Origin: Bacteriovorax sp. MedPE-SWde
Lineage (GTDB): Bacteria > Bdellovibrionota > Bacteriovoracia > Bacteriovoracales > Bacteriovoracaceae
Length of the DNA stretch: 64,000 nt
Assembly: GCA_001874305.1 (NCBI GenBank)
Contig: MPCU01000002.1
Location: forward strand, 248,001-312,000
Direction: 5' to 3'
Position 1 is the stretch's first letter; each line of letters starts with the position of its first letter. Made by a program: the position numbers and the translations under genes. Positions 53,801-62,784 of this stretch are shown piece by piece. Below the pieces are notes generated by a model. The model was not told the origin of the DNA and made no database searches. It saw nothing but the letters and a program-made list of their open reading frames with translations.

Positions 53801-54394
53801 TTAGAAGTCCATTAAGATTACGCCCTCTTCAGGATCTTGTTTTTCCATGAGGTCTTGATTAAATCTATCTCTAACTTCTAGATAACGAATAAAGTGTTTT
53901 TCACCGATACGCTTCTTCAAAACTTCATCATACTTAGTTTTAATATCTTTTTCGAATTGTCTTTCTTGCTCAGTTGGATTGTAGCTATATGAAGCGCCAT
54001 ATTTTGCTTCCATTTCCTTGTGAAAGCTTTCAAATGCTCGAACCTTATCATTATCAAGTCCAACTTTCATTTTCTTATATTCTTTATACATTTTTTCTTC
54101 AAGACCAAACTCTTCTAAGAAGAGCTTCTTTGTTTTATCATTCCAAGCAGATTCAATTTCATCAAACTTAGCGTCCCAGCCTTCCATTTTAGCTTCAATA
54201 TTCTTATCTGTATTTAGACTCTTGGCCTTGATGACACGGGCACTTTGTGCGGCCTTCTTCTTCTCAATTTCTTTCTTGGCCTCTTTAGTAACAGGAGTCT
54301 CTTTTTCAACTTCTATTTTACTGTCTTTGCTAAAGAACACATAAGCACTTACACCAAGTGCAACTATCGCGAATAAGCTAACTACTTTCTTCAT
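53801..54394 (-). CDS. Membrane-anchored helical protein, unknown function
   Basis: 197 residues: an N-terminal hydrophobic anchor (residues 1-20, no Cys) then a highly charged helical domain rich in Lys and Glu, with likely coiled-coil around 30-110. The pattern KTKKLFLEEFGLEEKMYKEYKKMKVGL and RYLEVRDRFNQDLMEK recalls helical scaffold or chaperone-like periplasmic proteins, but no family is recognised. ATG 54394 is preferred (GGAG upstream). One base separates it from the GDPD stop, so translation is probably coupled. Confidence 0.6.
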   Translation of the reverse strand: MKKVVSLFAIVALGVSAYVFFSKDSKIEVEKETPVTKEAKKEIEKKKAAQSARVIKAKSLNTDKNIEAKMEGWDAKFDEIESAWNDKTKKLFLEEFGLEEKMYKEYKKMKVGLDNDKVRAFESFHKEMEAKYGASYSYNPTEQERQFEKDIKTKYDEVLKKRIGEKHFIRYLEVRDRFNQDLMEKQDPEEGVILMDF

Positions 54395-54395
54395 A

Positions 54396-55127
54396 TTAAT
54401 TTTTCTCCGGGGGTATAAATCCTTCAAATATTATATTATCACAAAGTTCCCTACTTTCTTCATAGAGTTTCAAATCATCAATAGTCCAAAAGATTATCTT
54501 TCCATGTGTAAGCAATTTAATTAAATAGTATTGTGCAATATTAAATGTTTTATAATCGAGACCTATATAATCAGGTCTTATAATAGGAGCAAAGGCCATA
54601 TATTGCAGAACCTTCTTTTTACCAAGTCCAAGCTCAGTACTAGAAAAGTCACTCGTAGTAAGTAATCCCAAGACAGTATTTGGATAATGCTCCCTAATCC
54701 ATCTTAGAGTTAGTGGATTAAATGACTGAATAGCAAAGTCGCCTTTATACTGATAAAGAGACTTCATTACTTGGGCCTCGAGCTCTCCGTTGTGATGGGT
54801 TACTTTTAACTCAACAATAATTGGGACTCTTCCATCTACAAACTCTAGAACTTCATTGAGAGTAGGAATTCTTTCTTCTGTTTCTTCGAGTGTTAACTTT
54901 TTTAGACTACTTAAGATGTACTGAGATACTTTTCCTCGGCTTCCCGTCATTCTCTCAAGAGACTCATCGTGAAAGACAACCGGTATGCCATCTTTTGAAA
55001 GATGAACATCTAATTCAATAATGTAATTATTCTCTATGGCCTTTGAAAATGCGGCCATAGAGTTCTCAGGAGTTTCTTCATCATGTAGCCCGCGATGGGC
55101 AATTGGTCTCTCTAGATAAAAAGTCAT
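54396..55127 (-). CDS. Glycerophosphodiester phosphodiesterase (GDPD)
   Basis: 243 residues with IAHRGLHDEETPENSMAAFSKAI, IELDVHLSKDGIPVVFHDESLERMTG and a C-terminal IFWTID(D)L segment, the standard GDPD barrel with its His-Glu-Asp metal site. It lacks a signal peptide, like cytoplasmic UgpQ. It releases glycerol-3-phosphate from deacylated phospholipids. Nine bases after the cytochrome gene. The presence of this gene in an operon with aldehyde dehydrogenase hints at lipid breakdown products, by inference. Confidence 0.9.
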   Translation of the reverse strand: MTFYLERPIAHRGLHDEETPENSMAAFSKAIENNYIIELDVHLSKDGIPVVFHDESLERMTGSRGKVSQYILSSLKKLTLEETEERIPTLNEVLEFVDGRVPIIVELKVTHHNGELEAQVMKSLYQYKGDFAIQSFNPLTLRWIREHYPNTVLGLLTTSDFSSTELGLGKKKVLQYMAFAPIIRPDYIGLDYKTFNIAQYYLIKLLTHGKIIFWTIDDLKLYEESRELCDNIIFEGFIPPEKN

Positions 55128-55136
55128 AGAGATATT

Positions 55137-56822
55137 CTACAATGTTTTTAAGAACATTATGAGATCTTTTTTATTTTCCTTTGTAAGAAGTTCTCTTCCC
55201 TGTTTATCAGTAAAGATTCTTCTAAAGTGACCAGTATTTCTAAGACCTTTTTTAGCCGTATTAAAGAACGCTTCTTTAATCTTTCTCTTCTTAGGTACTT
55301 TATTTCCTACAGGAAAGCCTACACATTCACTATCAAAGTCCTCGGTCTTACTCTCAGCAGGTATTTGATAGAAAGTCTTTGTTCTCTTCGCTGGGTTCGT
55401 CATTAAGTCACATAAACTAGGAATAGCATTGTTATGGAGATAAGGGTATCTCGACCAAATTCCAACAAGTGGCGGTGGAACATATCCCTTTTGAGGAACA
55501 ACGACGGTCTTCATCATCTTTGAAATCTGTAATTCGTTGAGTGCAGAAGCAAATGCCTTAGTACCAAGGTAGCGACCAGGGTCAGTACCTACATCTTTTA
55601 CAGGTGTCTTCTTATGGTACTTTACATTTATTGTTTTAATACGATCTACTAGAGGTAACTCATCTGAATAATCAAGAGACCATGCTTTAGTATATTGTCC
55701 ATGACATTTCTGGCATCTATTTTCAAAGATCTTCTCCCCTCTTTTAGCTGATGGAATATTAATTGAAGATGTTGGAAAGAAATCAGTCCAAAGAGGAGCT
55801 TTAGTCGAGAATGCAGCTGCAGTTAACTCTCTAACGGCCTTTTGGTTATCTTTCATCCAGCCTTCTAATTCTTTTAAGTCTGTACCTCTTCCTAGTTCAT
55901 TCCATAGAAAGTTTGTATAAATAGGGTTTCCTGCAACAATAGATCCATCAGACAACCATCTTGTCTTATATTTCAGATTCCACCAAACCGCTGGCTTAGA
56001 GTCTGCAACCTCATGAGAGAGAATATTTGATCTAGGAAATATCTGATTTATAGGCTTCTTAGAAGCATAAGGGTCCTTTGCCCTTCGAGCCAGAGAGAGA
56101 GCAACTTGTGGTAGCGAAGTATCCAGACCGAGAACCTGGGGTCTAACGACACCTACCGCTCCAAGGTTCTTCTTTGTCCTCTTAAGCATTTCAACTTCTT
56201 CATCAGTAGCACCTGTAATTTTTTGAAAAGACTTAGGTGGAACAAATGGCATAAACTTCTTGGCCATTTCGAATAAACGATTCGCCTTCACTACTTTATT
56301 TGTTAATCCTATTACACTCGTACCAAAGAGGTTTGCAGAGTGGCATGTAGCACAGCTAAATGTAAGACCCTTTCCCCACTTTGTATGAACAATTGAAGCT
56401 CCCATGTAATAATCAGGTTTATGTCCTTCAGGATAAGGAATACGGTAAATTCCCTCTGCATCTTCATCATTATATTGGTTAAGCCCTAGCCACTGATACA
56501 GTCCTTCGATACTTTCTATACCAGTTGTTTTTTCGCCTATTTTAGCTAGTATCATTTTCATGAGGGAGTTATCTTTCTCTTTAAAGAAGTTAACCATTGG
56601 TTCGTAAGGAATGAAGAGGCCTGAGACTTCAACAGGATAAACTAGAGCATGCTTTAGTCCTTCTTGCGTGACTTCTTTAAATTCCTCTTCAGATAACTCA
56701 TAAAGATTCTCTCTATTTGTACCAGGAGTAATTTCAACACTATCAGACCAATCTGGCTCTATTGAAGCAAAGCTTAAGCTATTAAATTGAAGTAATAATC
56801 CTAATAATACTATTTTCTTCAC
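55137..56822 (-). CDS. Exported dihaem cytochrome c protein
   Basis: 561 residues with signal peptide to about residue 20. Two CxxCH haem sites stand at 157-161 (CATCH) and 370-374 (CQKCH), each preceded by typical class I cytochrome context, the second with RGEKIFENRCQKCHGQ. Between and after them is a large unassigned region; VGIWSRYPYLHNNAIPSLCDLM resembles dihaem peroxidase/MauG relatives. Start is GTG 56822 with GGGAG upstream, 10 bases after the aldehyde dehydrogenase. Periplasmic electron transfer or oxidation likely. Confidence 0.82.
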   Translation of the reverse strand: MKKIVLLGLLLQFNSLSFASIEPDWSDSVEITPGTNRENLYELSEEEFKEVTQEGLKHALVYPVEVSGLFIPYEPMVNFFKEKDNSLMKMILAKIGEKTTGIESIEGLYQWLGLNQYNDEDAEGIYRIPYPEGHKPDYYMGASIVHTKWGKGLTFSCATCHSANLFGTSVIGLTNKVVKANRLFEMAKKFMPFVPPKSFQKITGATDEEVEMLKRTKKNLGAVGVVRPQVLGLDTSLPQVALSLARRAKDPYASKKPINQIFPRSNILSHEVADSKPAVWWNLKYKTRWLSDGSIVAGNPIYTNFLWNELGRGTDLKELEGWMKDNQKAVRELTAAAFSTKAPLWTDFFPTSSINIPSAKRGEKIFENRCQKCHGQYTKAWSLDYSDELPLVDRIKTINVKYHKKTPVKDVGTDPGRYLGTKAFASALNELQISKMMKTVVVPQKGYVPPPLVGIWSRYPYLHNNAIPSLCDLMTNPAKRTKTFYQIPAESKTEDFDSECVGFPVGNKVPKKRKIKEAFFNTAKKGLRNTGHFRRIFTDKQGRELLTKENKKDLIMFLKTL

Positions 56823-56832
56823 ATCTCTCTCC

Positions 56833-58266
56833 CTAATAAATTAAGAGTCTTGATTCACTCATTTCATCAATCGTATAAGTTATGCCTTCTCGCCCAAGTC
56901 CAGAGTCCTTGATTCCGCCGTATGGCATATTATCAATCCTAAAGCCCGGTACATTATTAATTAGTAGTGCACCTACTTCAATTTTTTTAAAAGCGTACTT
57001 CATCTGACTTAATTGATTTGTAAATAGGCCCGCCTGAAGACCAAACTTAGAATCATTGACTAGCTCAACAGCATCATCAAAGTAGTCAGTTCTTTCAACT
57101 ATAATCACAGGACCAAAGATTTCTTCCGAGACAACTTTCATGTCAGGAGTTGTATCCGTTAAAATTGTTGGAGCATAGATATTGTGCTCTTCATCTAATA
57201 TATGCCCACCAATAAGAACGCGAGCTCCGCCCGCAACAGCTTCTTGAACCCATAAGTGAATTCGCTCTAAATGTTGTTCATCAATTAGTGGACCGTTGAT
57301 TACTTCTTTTTTCGCAGGATTACCGCTTTCAACTTCTTCTGTTAGTTGTAGTAATTTCTCAACGCACTCATCATAAACAGAAGAATCTATATAAACTCTT
57401 TGGGTAGAAATACAAACTTGACCAGAGTAAAGGAAAGCTCCTGGAATAATTTGCTGACAAGCTAGATCTATATCAGCAGAATGATCAACGATGACTGCCG
57501 CATTCCCACCTAACTCTAATATAACTTTTTTCTTTTCCGCTTTAGACTTTAAATCCCACCCAACTTGTGGAGAACCAGTAAAAGAGAAAATCTTTATTCG
57601 CTCTTCTGATAACATTCTTTGGGCCACATCATTTTCACATATAACAATATTAAGTGCCCCTGCTGGATAGCCTGCTTTAGTTATAAGATCAGCAAATGCA
57701 AGAGTAGTTAATGGTGCATACGGAGATGGTTTTAAAATAACAGAATTACCGATGGCCAAGGCCGGGGCAATTTTATGAAGAGCTAAATTCAGAGGAAAGT
57801 TAAATGGAGAAATACACCCCACAATACCCACAGGAAACTTCTCACTAAAAGCAGTTTTTCCACTACCTACTCCAAAGTTCATAGGAACAACTTCCCCACA
57901 AATTCTTCTGGCCTCTTCTGAAGCATATTGTAGTGTCGTTATACAACGATCAACTTCTGCTTTAGCGTACTCAATTGGCTTACCTGCTTCAGCACTTATC
58001 AACTGAGCAAAAGCTTCTCTTTGTTCTATTAAAAGTACCTGAAGTTTTTCAAGCATTTCACTCTTCTTACCAGCATCCCAATTACTCATTTGTTCAAAAG
58101 CAATTTGAGCGATATCCACTGCTGAATCAAATTGATCAGAGCTTAAATAAGATATTTCAGCTAGCAAAGAATGATTATATTTATTCTTAACTCTAAGAAC
58201 GTCATTAGAGTGACCTTGAATCCACTGATTACCTATGAAACTCGAATTACGAAGAAAACTATGCAT
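56833..58266 (-). CDS. NAD(P)-dependent aldehyde dehydrogenase
   Basis: 477 residues: SPFNFPLNLALHKIAPALAIGNSVILKPSPYAP cofactor region, general base Glu251 in ELGGN and catalytic Cys285 in GQVCISTQRV, with PYGGIKDSGLGREG at the end. Unlike mmsA it keeps the Glu, so it is a hydrolytic ALDH. Substrate unknown. ATG 58266 is immediately preceded by the U tract of a hairpin, with GGTGG in the hairpin arm as the only ribosome-binding candidate. First gene of the operon running to 53255. Confidence 0.9.
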   Translation of the reverse strand: MHSFLRNSSFIGNQWIQGHSNDVLRVKNKYNHSLLAEISYLSSDQFDSAVDIAQIAFEQMSNWDAGKKSEMLEKLQVLLIEQREAFAQLISAEAGKPIEYAKAEVDRCITTLQYASEEARRICGEVVPMNFGVGSGKTAFSEKFPVGIVGCISPFNFPLNLALHKIAPALAIGNSVILKPSPYAPLTTLAFADLITKAGYPAGALNIVICENDVAQRMLSEERIKIFSFTGSPQVGWDLKSKAEKKKVILELGGNAAVIVDHSADIDLACQQIIPGAFLYSGQVCISTQRVYIDSSVYDECVEKLLQLTEEVESGNPAKKEVINGPLIDEQHLERIHLWVQEAVAGGARVLIGGHILDEEHNIYAPTILTDTTPDMKVVSEEIFGPVIIVERTDYFDDAVELVNDSKFGLQAGLFTNQLSQMKYAFKKIEVGALLINNVPGFRIDNMPYGGIKDSGLGREGITYTIDEMSESRLLIY

Positions 58267-58294
58267 AAAAAAACCACCATTGAAATATGGTGGT
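58267..58294 (-). terminator. Hairpin with U tract abutting the aldehyde dehydrogenase start codon
   Basis: Read on the minus strand, arms 58294-58287 and 58280-58273 form an 8-bp perfect stem with a 6-base loop. Six U (58272-58267) follow, then ATG 58266. It ends the zinc-ribbon gene transcript or attenuates the aldehyde dehydrogenase operon. Confidence 0.7.
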
Positions 58295-58338
58295 CATTGT
58301 ATCTAAAAAATATTTAAAGGGTCAATTAATGATAGTAA

Positions 58339-58578
58339 TTAATAGTCGAAATCATCTTCACCATGCTGTTGCTGAAGCTCTTTTTTTAGAATGACGTTAT
58401 TGAGAAGAAACTTTCTTTCTCCATTAAGAAATAGCTTCATACTACAAAGGTAGCAAAGCTTAACACTCACCTCTCTTCCTTCAAAAGAGTTATAAAGCTT
58501 GGCCTTCTCTAAGCTCGATCTGATAGGACCGTTTGATAATGACCAGTTTGTTCCTTTAGCTATACATGCGTCACACAT
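58339..58578 (-). CDS. Small zinc-ribbon-like protein
   Basis: 79 residues with two CxxC pairs, MCDAC at the very N-terminus and CYLCSM mid-protein, spaced ~38 residues, so probably one zinc site. The rest is basic with a hydrophobic strand, VILKKEL. Soluble and cytoplasmic. AGGTG precedes ATG 58578. Family not recognised; a nucleic-acid or protein-binding role is possible. Confidence 0.65.
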   Translation of the reverse strand: MCDACIAKGTNWSLSNGPIRSSLEKAKLYNSFEGREVSVKLCYLCSMKLFLNGERKFLLNNVILKKELQQQHGEDDFDY

Positions 58579-58824
58579 AATTACACCTCATCTTCTATTC
58601 TCTATATATTTTATCGGATATTTCTAAACTTTCTTTATTTTTATTGTAACTATCTTGCAATATCAGTGAGTTATAAGTTTTGAACATGTTCCAACGTGTC
58701 AATAAACTATGTTTTCATGCCTCAAATGATGCAGTGTAGATGTAATTTTAGGTAAATAACTTATGGCCAGTAAAATTGGGCCTGTGATAGATTTAAGTGT
58801 TTAATAATTCTAGGAGATTACACC

Positions 58825-60813
58825 ATGTCCACAAAGCTTAACCCGCTTAAAATAAAGAATAAACTTGCTAACAACCCTACAGGAGCTCCAAAGTTCGCAG
58901 TAGAGGTTAAGAATAATAAAGGCGAATCAATCCAAGTTGGTGACCCAAGAATCACAAGAGGTCTATTGGCCCTTATGAATCAACACGCCACTATCGGTGG
59001 TGCTGCTTGCCACTGGGGTGGACCGGCAGCATTTTCAGAGATGATGAGCTCCCTTCATGGACTAATGTTCACAAAAGAGGGGCAGTGGTTTGATAATTAT
59101 AATTTTGTAAACGATGCAGGCCATGCTGAAAATGGAATCTATGCTCTTAGAGCAAACTTAGGTTTTGATAATTTAAACTTTGAGGCGCTAAGAAAGTTCA
59201 GATCAATCGATAGTAAACTTACTGGCCACGGTGAAGCTCACCTAAATCCAGAAGGTGTCTTTATTAGTAACGGTCCTCTTGGTTCAGGACTTCCTCAAGC
59301 ACAAGGTCTTGCAATAGCAGATAAACTTATTGGTCACGATAGAGTCACTCTCTGTGTAATCTCTGATGGAGGTTGTATGGAAGGAGAGGCCAAGGAATCA
59401 ATTAACGCAATCCCAGGTCTAGCTAAGAAAGACAAGCTCAATCCATTTGTTATGATTATTTCTGATAATAACACAAAGCTTGGAGGAAGAATCTCTGAGG
59501 ATAGCTATGAGATGAGTTCTTCTTTTGATTCATTAGCGACTCTAGGTTGGGATCTTGTTAAAGAAGATAATGGTCATGATCTACAAAAAGTTTTCACTAC
59601 ACTTGAAAGTGCTATTGAAGCTGCGAAAAAGAACCCAGCAAAACCTGTTGCTGTAGTTATAAAAACAATAAAAGGTTACGGAGTTAAATCAACTGAAGAA
59701 AGTGCTTCTGGTGGACATGGTTATCCATTAAAAGCTTACGATCCAAAGTTAGTCGAATTCGTACAAGAAATCTTTGAAGGTAATGCTCCAAAAGAGTTAA
59801 CAGATTGGGCAGAAGAGATTCTTTCTCAAAAACCTGAAGCTGCTAAGAAAGATCCTAATGCCGTTGCAAAAGAAAAAGTTCAACCTGGTTTGGCCAATGC
59901 AACTATTCGTGCGACAGAAGAAGGACTTCCAGTATTTTCAGTATCAGCAGACCTTCAAGGTTCAACAGGTATAAAAGCTTTTCACGCAAAATACCCTGAG
60001 AGATTCATTGATATTGGAATTGCAGAATCTAATATGGTTTCGACAGCAGTAGGACTTGCGAAACAGGGACTAATTCCAATCGTTGATACATTTGCTCAGT
60101 TTGGTGTAACTAAGGGTAACCTTCCTTTAATTATGTCACAGCTTTCACAAGGGCCAGTGATTGCACTATTTTCTCACACAGGTTTTCAAGATGCAGCAGA
60201 TGGAGCATCTCACCAATCAACAACATATTTTTCAGCTGTAAGTGGTATTCCAAATACAACAGTCATCTCTCTATCTTGTAAGAATGAGGCCGACGCTTAT
60301 ATGTATGAAACAATTAAAAGGTACCAAGCGGCAGCTGAGTCTGGAAAAACTCCAGAGACAACAATCTTCTTCTTTGGTAGAGAGTCACATCCAGTAAGTT
60401 ATGATGAAAGCTTAACTTATGAGTGGGGAAAAGCTCAGGTACTTAAATCAGGAACAGATGGTCTTGTTGTTACAAGTGGACCACTTGTCGATCAAGCTTT
60501 AAAGGCACACGACATTCTAAAAGAGCAAGGAAAGAATCTTGCTGTAATTAATAACCCATTCATTAATCAAATTGATATTAAGACTATTGGTGAAGAACTT
60601 AAGAAATCAGGAAATAAGCTGATTACTCTTGAAGATCATCAGGTAGTTGGTGGAGCTGGAGCAATGCTAGTTCATGCATTAAAGCTTGCTGGATATGAAT
60701 TTGAAGTTGTCTCTCTTGGTAACAAAGGTGAATTTGGTCAATCGGCCTATAAGGCAATTGAGCTCTACGCTAATCACGGAATGGACGCACAAGCAGTTAT
60801 AAACTCACTATAA
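58825..60813 (+). CDS. tkt: Transketolase, divergent
   Basis: 662 residues with three transketolase domains. The thiamine-diphosphate motif is SDGGCMEGE followed by IISDNNTKLGG. GHAENGIYALRANLGF, TGHGEAHLNPEGVFISNGPLGSGLPQAQGLAIA, GIAESNMVSTAVGLAKQGLIPIVDTFAQFG and SHTGFQDAADGASHQS correspond to the conserved His and catalytic pyrimidine-domain segments. N-terminal GAACHWGG replaces the usual SGHPG, so the substrate channel may differ. It links C5, C3 and C7 sugar phosphates in the pentose phosphate pathway. AGGAG is well placed before ATG 58825. Confidence 0.85.
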   Translation: MSTKLNPLKIKNKLANNPTGAPKFAVEVKNNKGESIQVGDPRITRGLLALMNQHATIGGAACHWGGPAAFSEMMSSLHGLMFTKEGQWFDNYNFVNDAGHAENGIYALRANLGFDNLNFEALRKFRSIDSKLTGHGEAHLNPEGVFISNGPLGSGLPQAQGLAIADKLIGHDRVTLCVISDGGCMEGEAKESINAIPGLAKKDKLNPFVMIISDNNTKLGGRISEDSYEMSSSFDSLATLGWDLVKEDNGHDLQKVFTTLESAIEAAKKNPAKPVAVVIKTIKGYGVKSTEESASGGHGYPLKAYDPKLVEFVQEIFEGNAPKELTDWAEEILSQKPEAAKKDPNAVAKEKVQPGLANATIRATEEGLPVFSVSADLQGSTGIKAFHAKYPERFIDIGIAESNMVSTAVGLAKQGLIPIVDTFAQFGVTKGNLPLIMSQLSQGPVIALFSHTGFQDAADGASHQSTTYFSAVSGIPNTTVISLSCKNEADAYMYETIKRYQAAAESGKTPETTIFFFGRESHPVSYDESLTYEWGKAQVLKSGTDGLVVTSGPLVDQALKAHDILKEQGKNLAVINNPFINQIDIKTIGEELKKSGNKLITLEDHQVVGGAGAMLVHALKLAGYEFEVVSLGNKGEFGQSAYKAIELYANHGMDAQAVINSL

Positions 60814-60820
60814 TATTAGA

Positions 60821-60852
60821 GAAGAAGTTGGCTATGCCGACTTCTTCTTTTT
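60821..60852 (+). terminator. Intrinsic terminator after transketolase
   Basis: Arms 60821-60832 and 60836-60847 form a 12-bp stem (one G-T) with a 3-base loop, then five T. It lies 7 bases after the transketolase stop and overlaps the final codons of the convergent kinase. Confidence 0.85.
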
Positions 60853-62103
60853 CTCTCTTCTTTTCTTCTTCTTTAAAGCAACAAGTAATGACTCATCAAG
60901 CTTCTCTAGAGTTATTGGCTTTGAAATAAACCCGCTCATACCTGCATTAAAACACGCATCTTTATTTTCTTTGAACGCATTTGCAGATAGTGCATAAATA
61001 ACAGGTAATTTAGAAATTGGAATTTCTTCTATTAATTTCTCGCTTGCCTCCAGCCCTGTCATATTTGGCATGTGGATATCCATATAGATAATGTCATAGA
61101 CTTTATCTGTCGCAAACTCTACCGCTTCAACTCCGTCCTGAGCTTGATCAGGAACTACCCCATACTTCTTAAAAGACATCATCGCGACCTTTCTATTAAT
61201 AGCATTATCATCAACAACTAATACACTTAAAGAAGTAAAGTCATGACTCTCCTCTTTTTCATCTTCGATTGCAGGAGGGTGAGACATTTCCATTGGAACA
61301 ACAATGGAAAAGGTTGTTCCCTGTCCTTGCTTTGAGGTCACAGAGATTTTACCAGAAAGTAGCTCTGTTAAACTCTTCGTTATGGAAAGTCCAAGACCTG
61401 TACCACCAAAGTTTTTGAATGTAGATTTTGATTCTTGCTGATACTGCTCAAATAGAGAGTCAATCTTATCTTCGGCAATACCAATACCAGTGTCAGCTAT
61501 TACAATACTCAACTGTCCAAGCTCTGTATCATAGTTCAGGTTGATTGAAACTCCACCACACTCTGTAAACTTATAAGCATTACCAACAATATTAAAGAAT
61601 ATCTGCTTTAATCTTATTTCGTCAGAGTAGAAGTAGAATGGTGTTTCATTGTCTATTTTATACTTAAGATAGATATCTTTATCTTCAAATTGTTTCTTAA
61701 AAGAAAAAGTTACGTCTTTTAAAAGAGTCCTAATATCAAATGGTGCATAATCTAGCTCTAGCTTTCCTGATTCAATTTTAGAGAAGTCTAGTATGTCATT
61801 AACAACACCAATTAGTAGATCACCAGAGTTATTAACAATATCTACAAGCTCTTCTTGTTCCGAACTTAGTGTACTTTCTCTCAAGAGTTTTGAAGCAACG
61901 ATGACACCATTAAGCGGAGTCCGAATCTCATGAGACATAGTAGCAAGGAAGTTTGACTTCGCTTTCTCGCGCTGTTCTACATTTAAAGAGTCTTCACGTA
62001 ATTGCTCGCAATCTCTTTGAAGCTCTTTATTCTTATAAATCAAATATATAATGATCGGCACTGAAACAAGTACCGGTATTAATGCAATTCCCATAAGGTA
62101 CAT
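60832..62103 (-). CDS. Short hybrid histidine kinase (HisKA, HATPase, receiver)
   Basis: 423 residues. One membrane anchor (~4-22), then a short coiled segment, HisKA with His58 in SHEIRTP, an ATPase domain with ADTGIGI and GGTGLGLS motifs (~158-272), and a receiver with Asp342 and Lys in SKPI. No input domain is present, so the stimulus must come from a partner. The C-terminus ends in a Lys/Arg tail. Start may be ATG 62103 or 62094. 31 bases after a small unknown gene on the same strand. Confidence 0.88.
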   Translation of the reverse strand: MYLMGIALIPVLVSVPIIIYLIYKNKELQRDCEQLREDSLNVEQREKAKSNFLATMSHEIRTPLNGVIVASKLLRESTLSSEQEELVDIVNNSGDLLIGVVNDILDFSKIESGKLELDYAPFDIRTLLKDVTFSFKKQFEDKDIYLKYKIDNETPFYFYSDEIRLKQIFFNIVGNAYKFTECGGVSINLNYDTELGQLSIVIADTGIGIAEDKIDSLFEQYQQESKSTFKNFGGTGLGLSITKSLTELLSGKISVTSKQGQGTTFSIVVPMEMSHPPAIEDEKEESHDFTSLSVLVVDDNAINRKVAMMSFKKYGVVPDQAQDGVEAVEFATDKVYDIIYMDIHMPNMTGLEASEKLIEEIPISKLPVIYALSANAFKENKDACFNAGMSGFISKPITLEKLDESLLVALKKKKRREKKKKSA

Positions 62104-62134
62104 ATCGGGAACAAATACAAATAGTTGAAAATAT

Positions 62135-62335
62135 TTAGTTTAGTAGAGTGTAAGACTCACCTTTTAAGCGAATTTCGACCTGATTATCTGAGATTTTATC
62201 CCCATGGCTGGCCAGCCAACTTTTCGCAGACTCTCTAGCAAACACTTCAGCATCATAGACATCAACGTCTTCATTAATCTCAAAGATAAGCTTGCTATCT
62301 TCAATCATAACCTTAGCTCTGTAGTGTTCTGTCAT
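62135..62335 (-). CDS. Small protein, unknown function
   Basis: 66 residues from ATG 62335, which overlaps the TAA of the upstream phosphatase gene by one base (TAATG) and has GGGGAG upstream. The product is short, acidic and mixed alpha/beta (RAKVMIEDSKLIFEINEDVDVYDAEVFARESAKSWL...). Translation is almost surely coupled to the phosphatase. No family recognised. Confidence 0.62.
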   Translation of the reverse strand: MTEHYRAKVMIEDSKLIFEINEDVDVYDAEVFARESAKSWLASHGDKISDNQVEIRLKGESYTLLN

Positions 62336-62784
62336 TAGAATTCTCCCCAGTCGCACTGAAGGCATACAAGTCCTAGGTCTCGCCACATTTTAACGACACT
62401 CTTTCTGTCGTCTAAAACGAAGAGGATATTATACTGCTCAACAATGTAATTATTATATACCTCACTCTTTATGACGCTGTCACTTCTGTGGTCATCTAAA
62501 TTTCTCATATAGAGGTAACTATATGAAATGTCATGTCTTTCTAACCAGGACTTCGTTTCTTCTTTGTATTTTTCTTCTCTACCAGTCACAATAATGAGCT
62601 CATGCCCCCTTTGACTCATTGCGCACATTAATTCCTTACACCAATCATGTAGGTCATCTTCACCAAGACCGCCATAGAAGGAATCCCAATCTTTAATTTC
62701 TCCATTGAGGTGATGAACCCGATGGTCACAATTAGTTAAAGTCCCATCAAGATCAATTATTATTGCGCTCTTCTTCTGAGACAT
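62335..62784 (-). CDS. HAD phosphatase, polynucleotide 3'-phosphatase-like
   Basis: 149 residues with HAD motif I IIDLDGTLTNCDHR, motif II LIIVTGREEKYKEETKSWL and motif III FVLDDRKSVVKMWRDLGL. The layout, with no separate cap, matches the phosphatase domain of T4 polynucleotide kinase. It may process 3'-phosphate ends of RNA or DNA, or another phosphate substrate. ATG 62784 overlaps the upstream stop by one base (TAATG); AGGTGG lies upstream. Confidence 0.78.
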   Translation of the reverse strand: MSQKKSAIIIDLDGTLTNCDHRVHHLNGEIKDWDSFYGGLGEDDLHDWCKELMCAMSQRGHELIIVTGREEKYKEETKSWLERHDISYSYLYMRNLDDHRSDSVIKSEVYNNYIVEQYNILFVLDDRKSVVKMWRDLGLVCLQCDWGEF

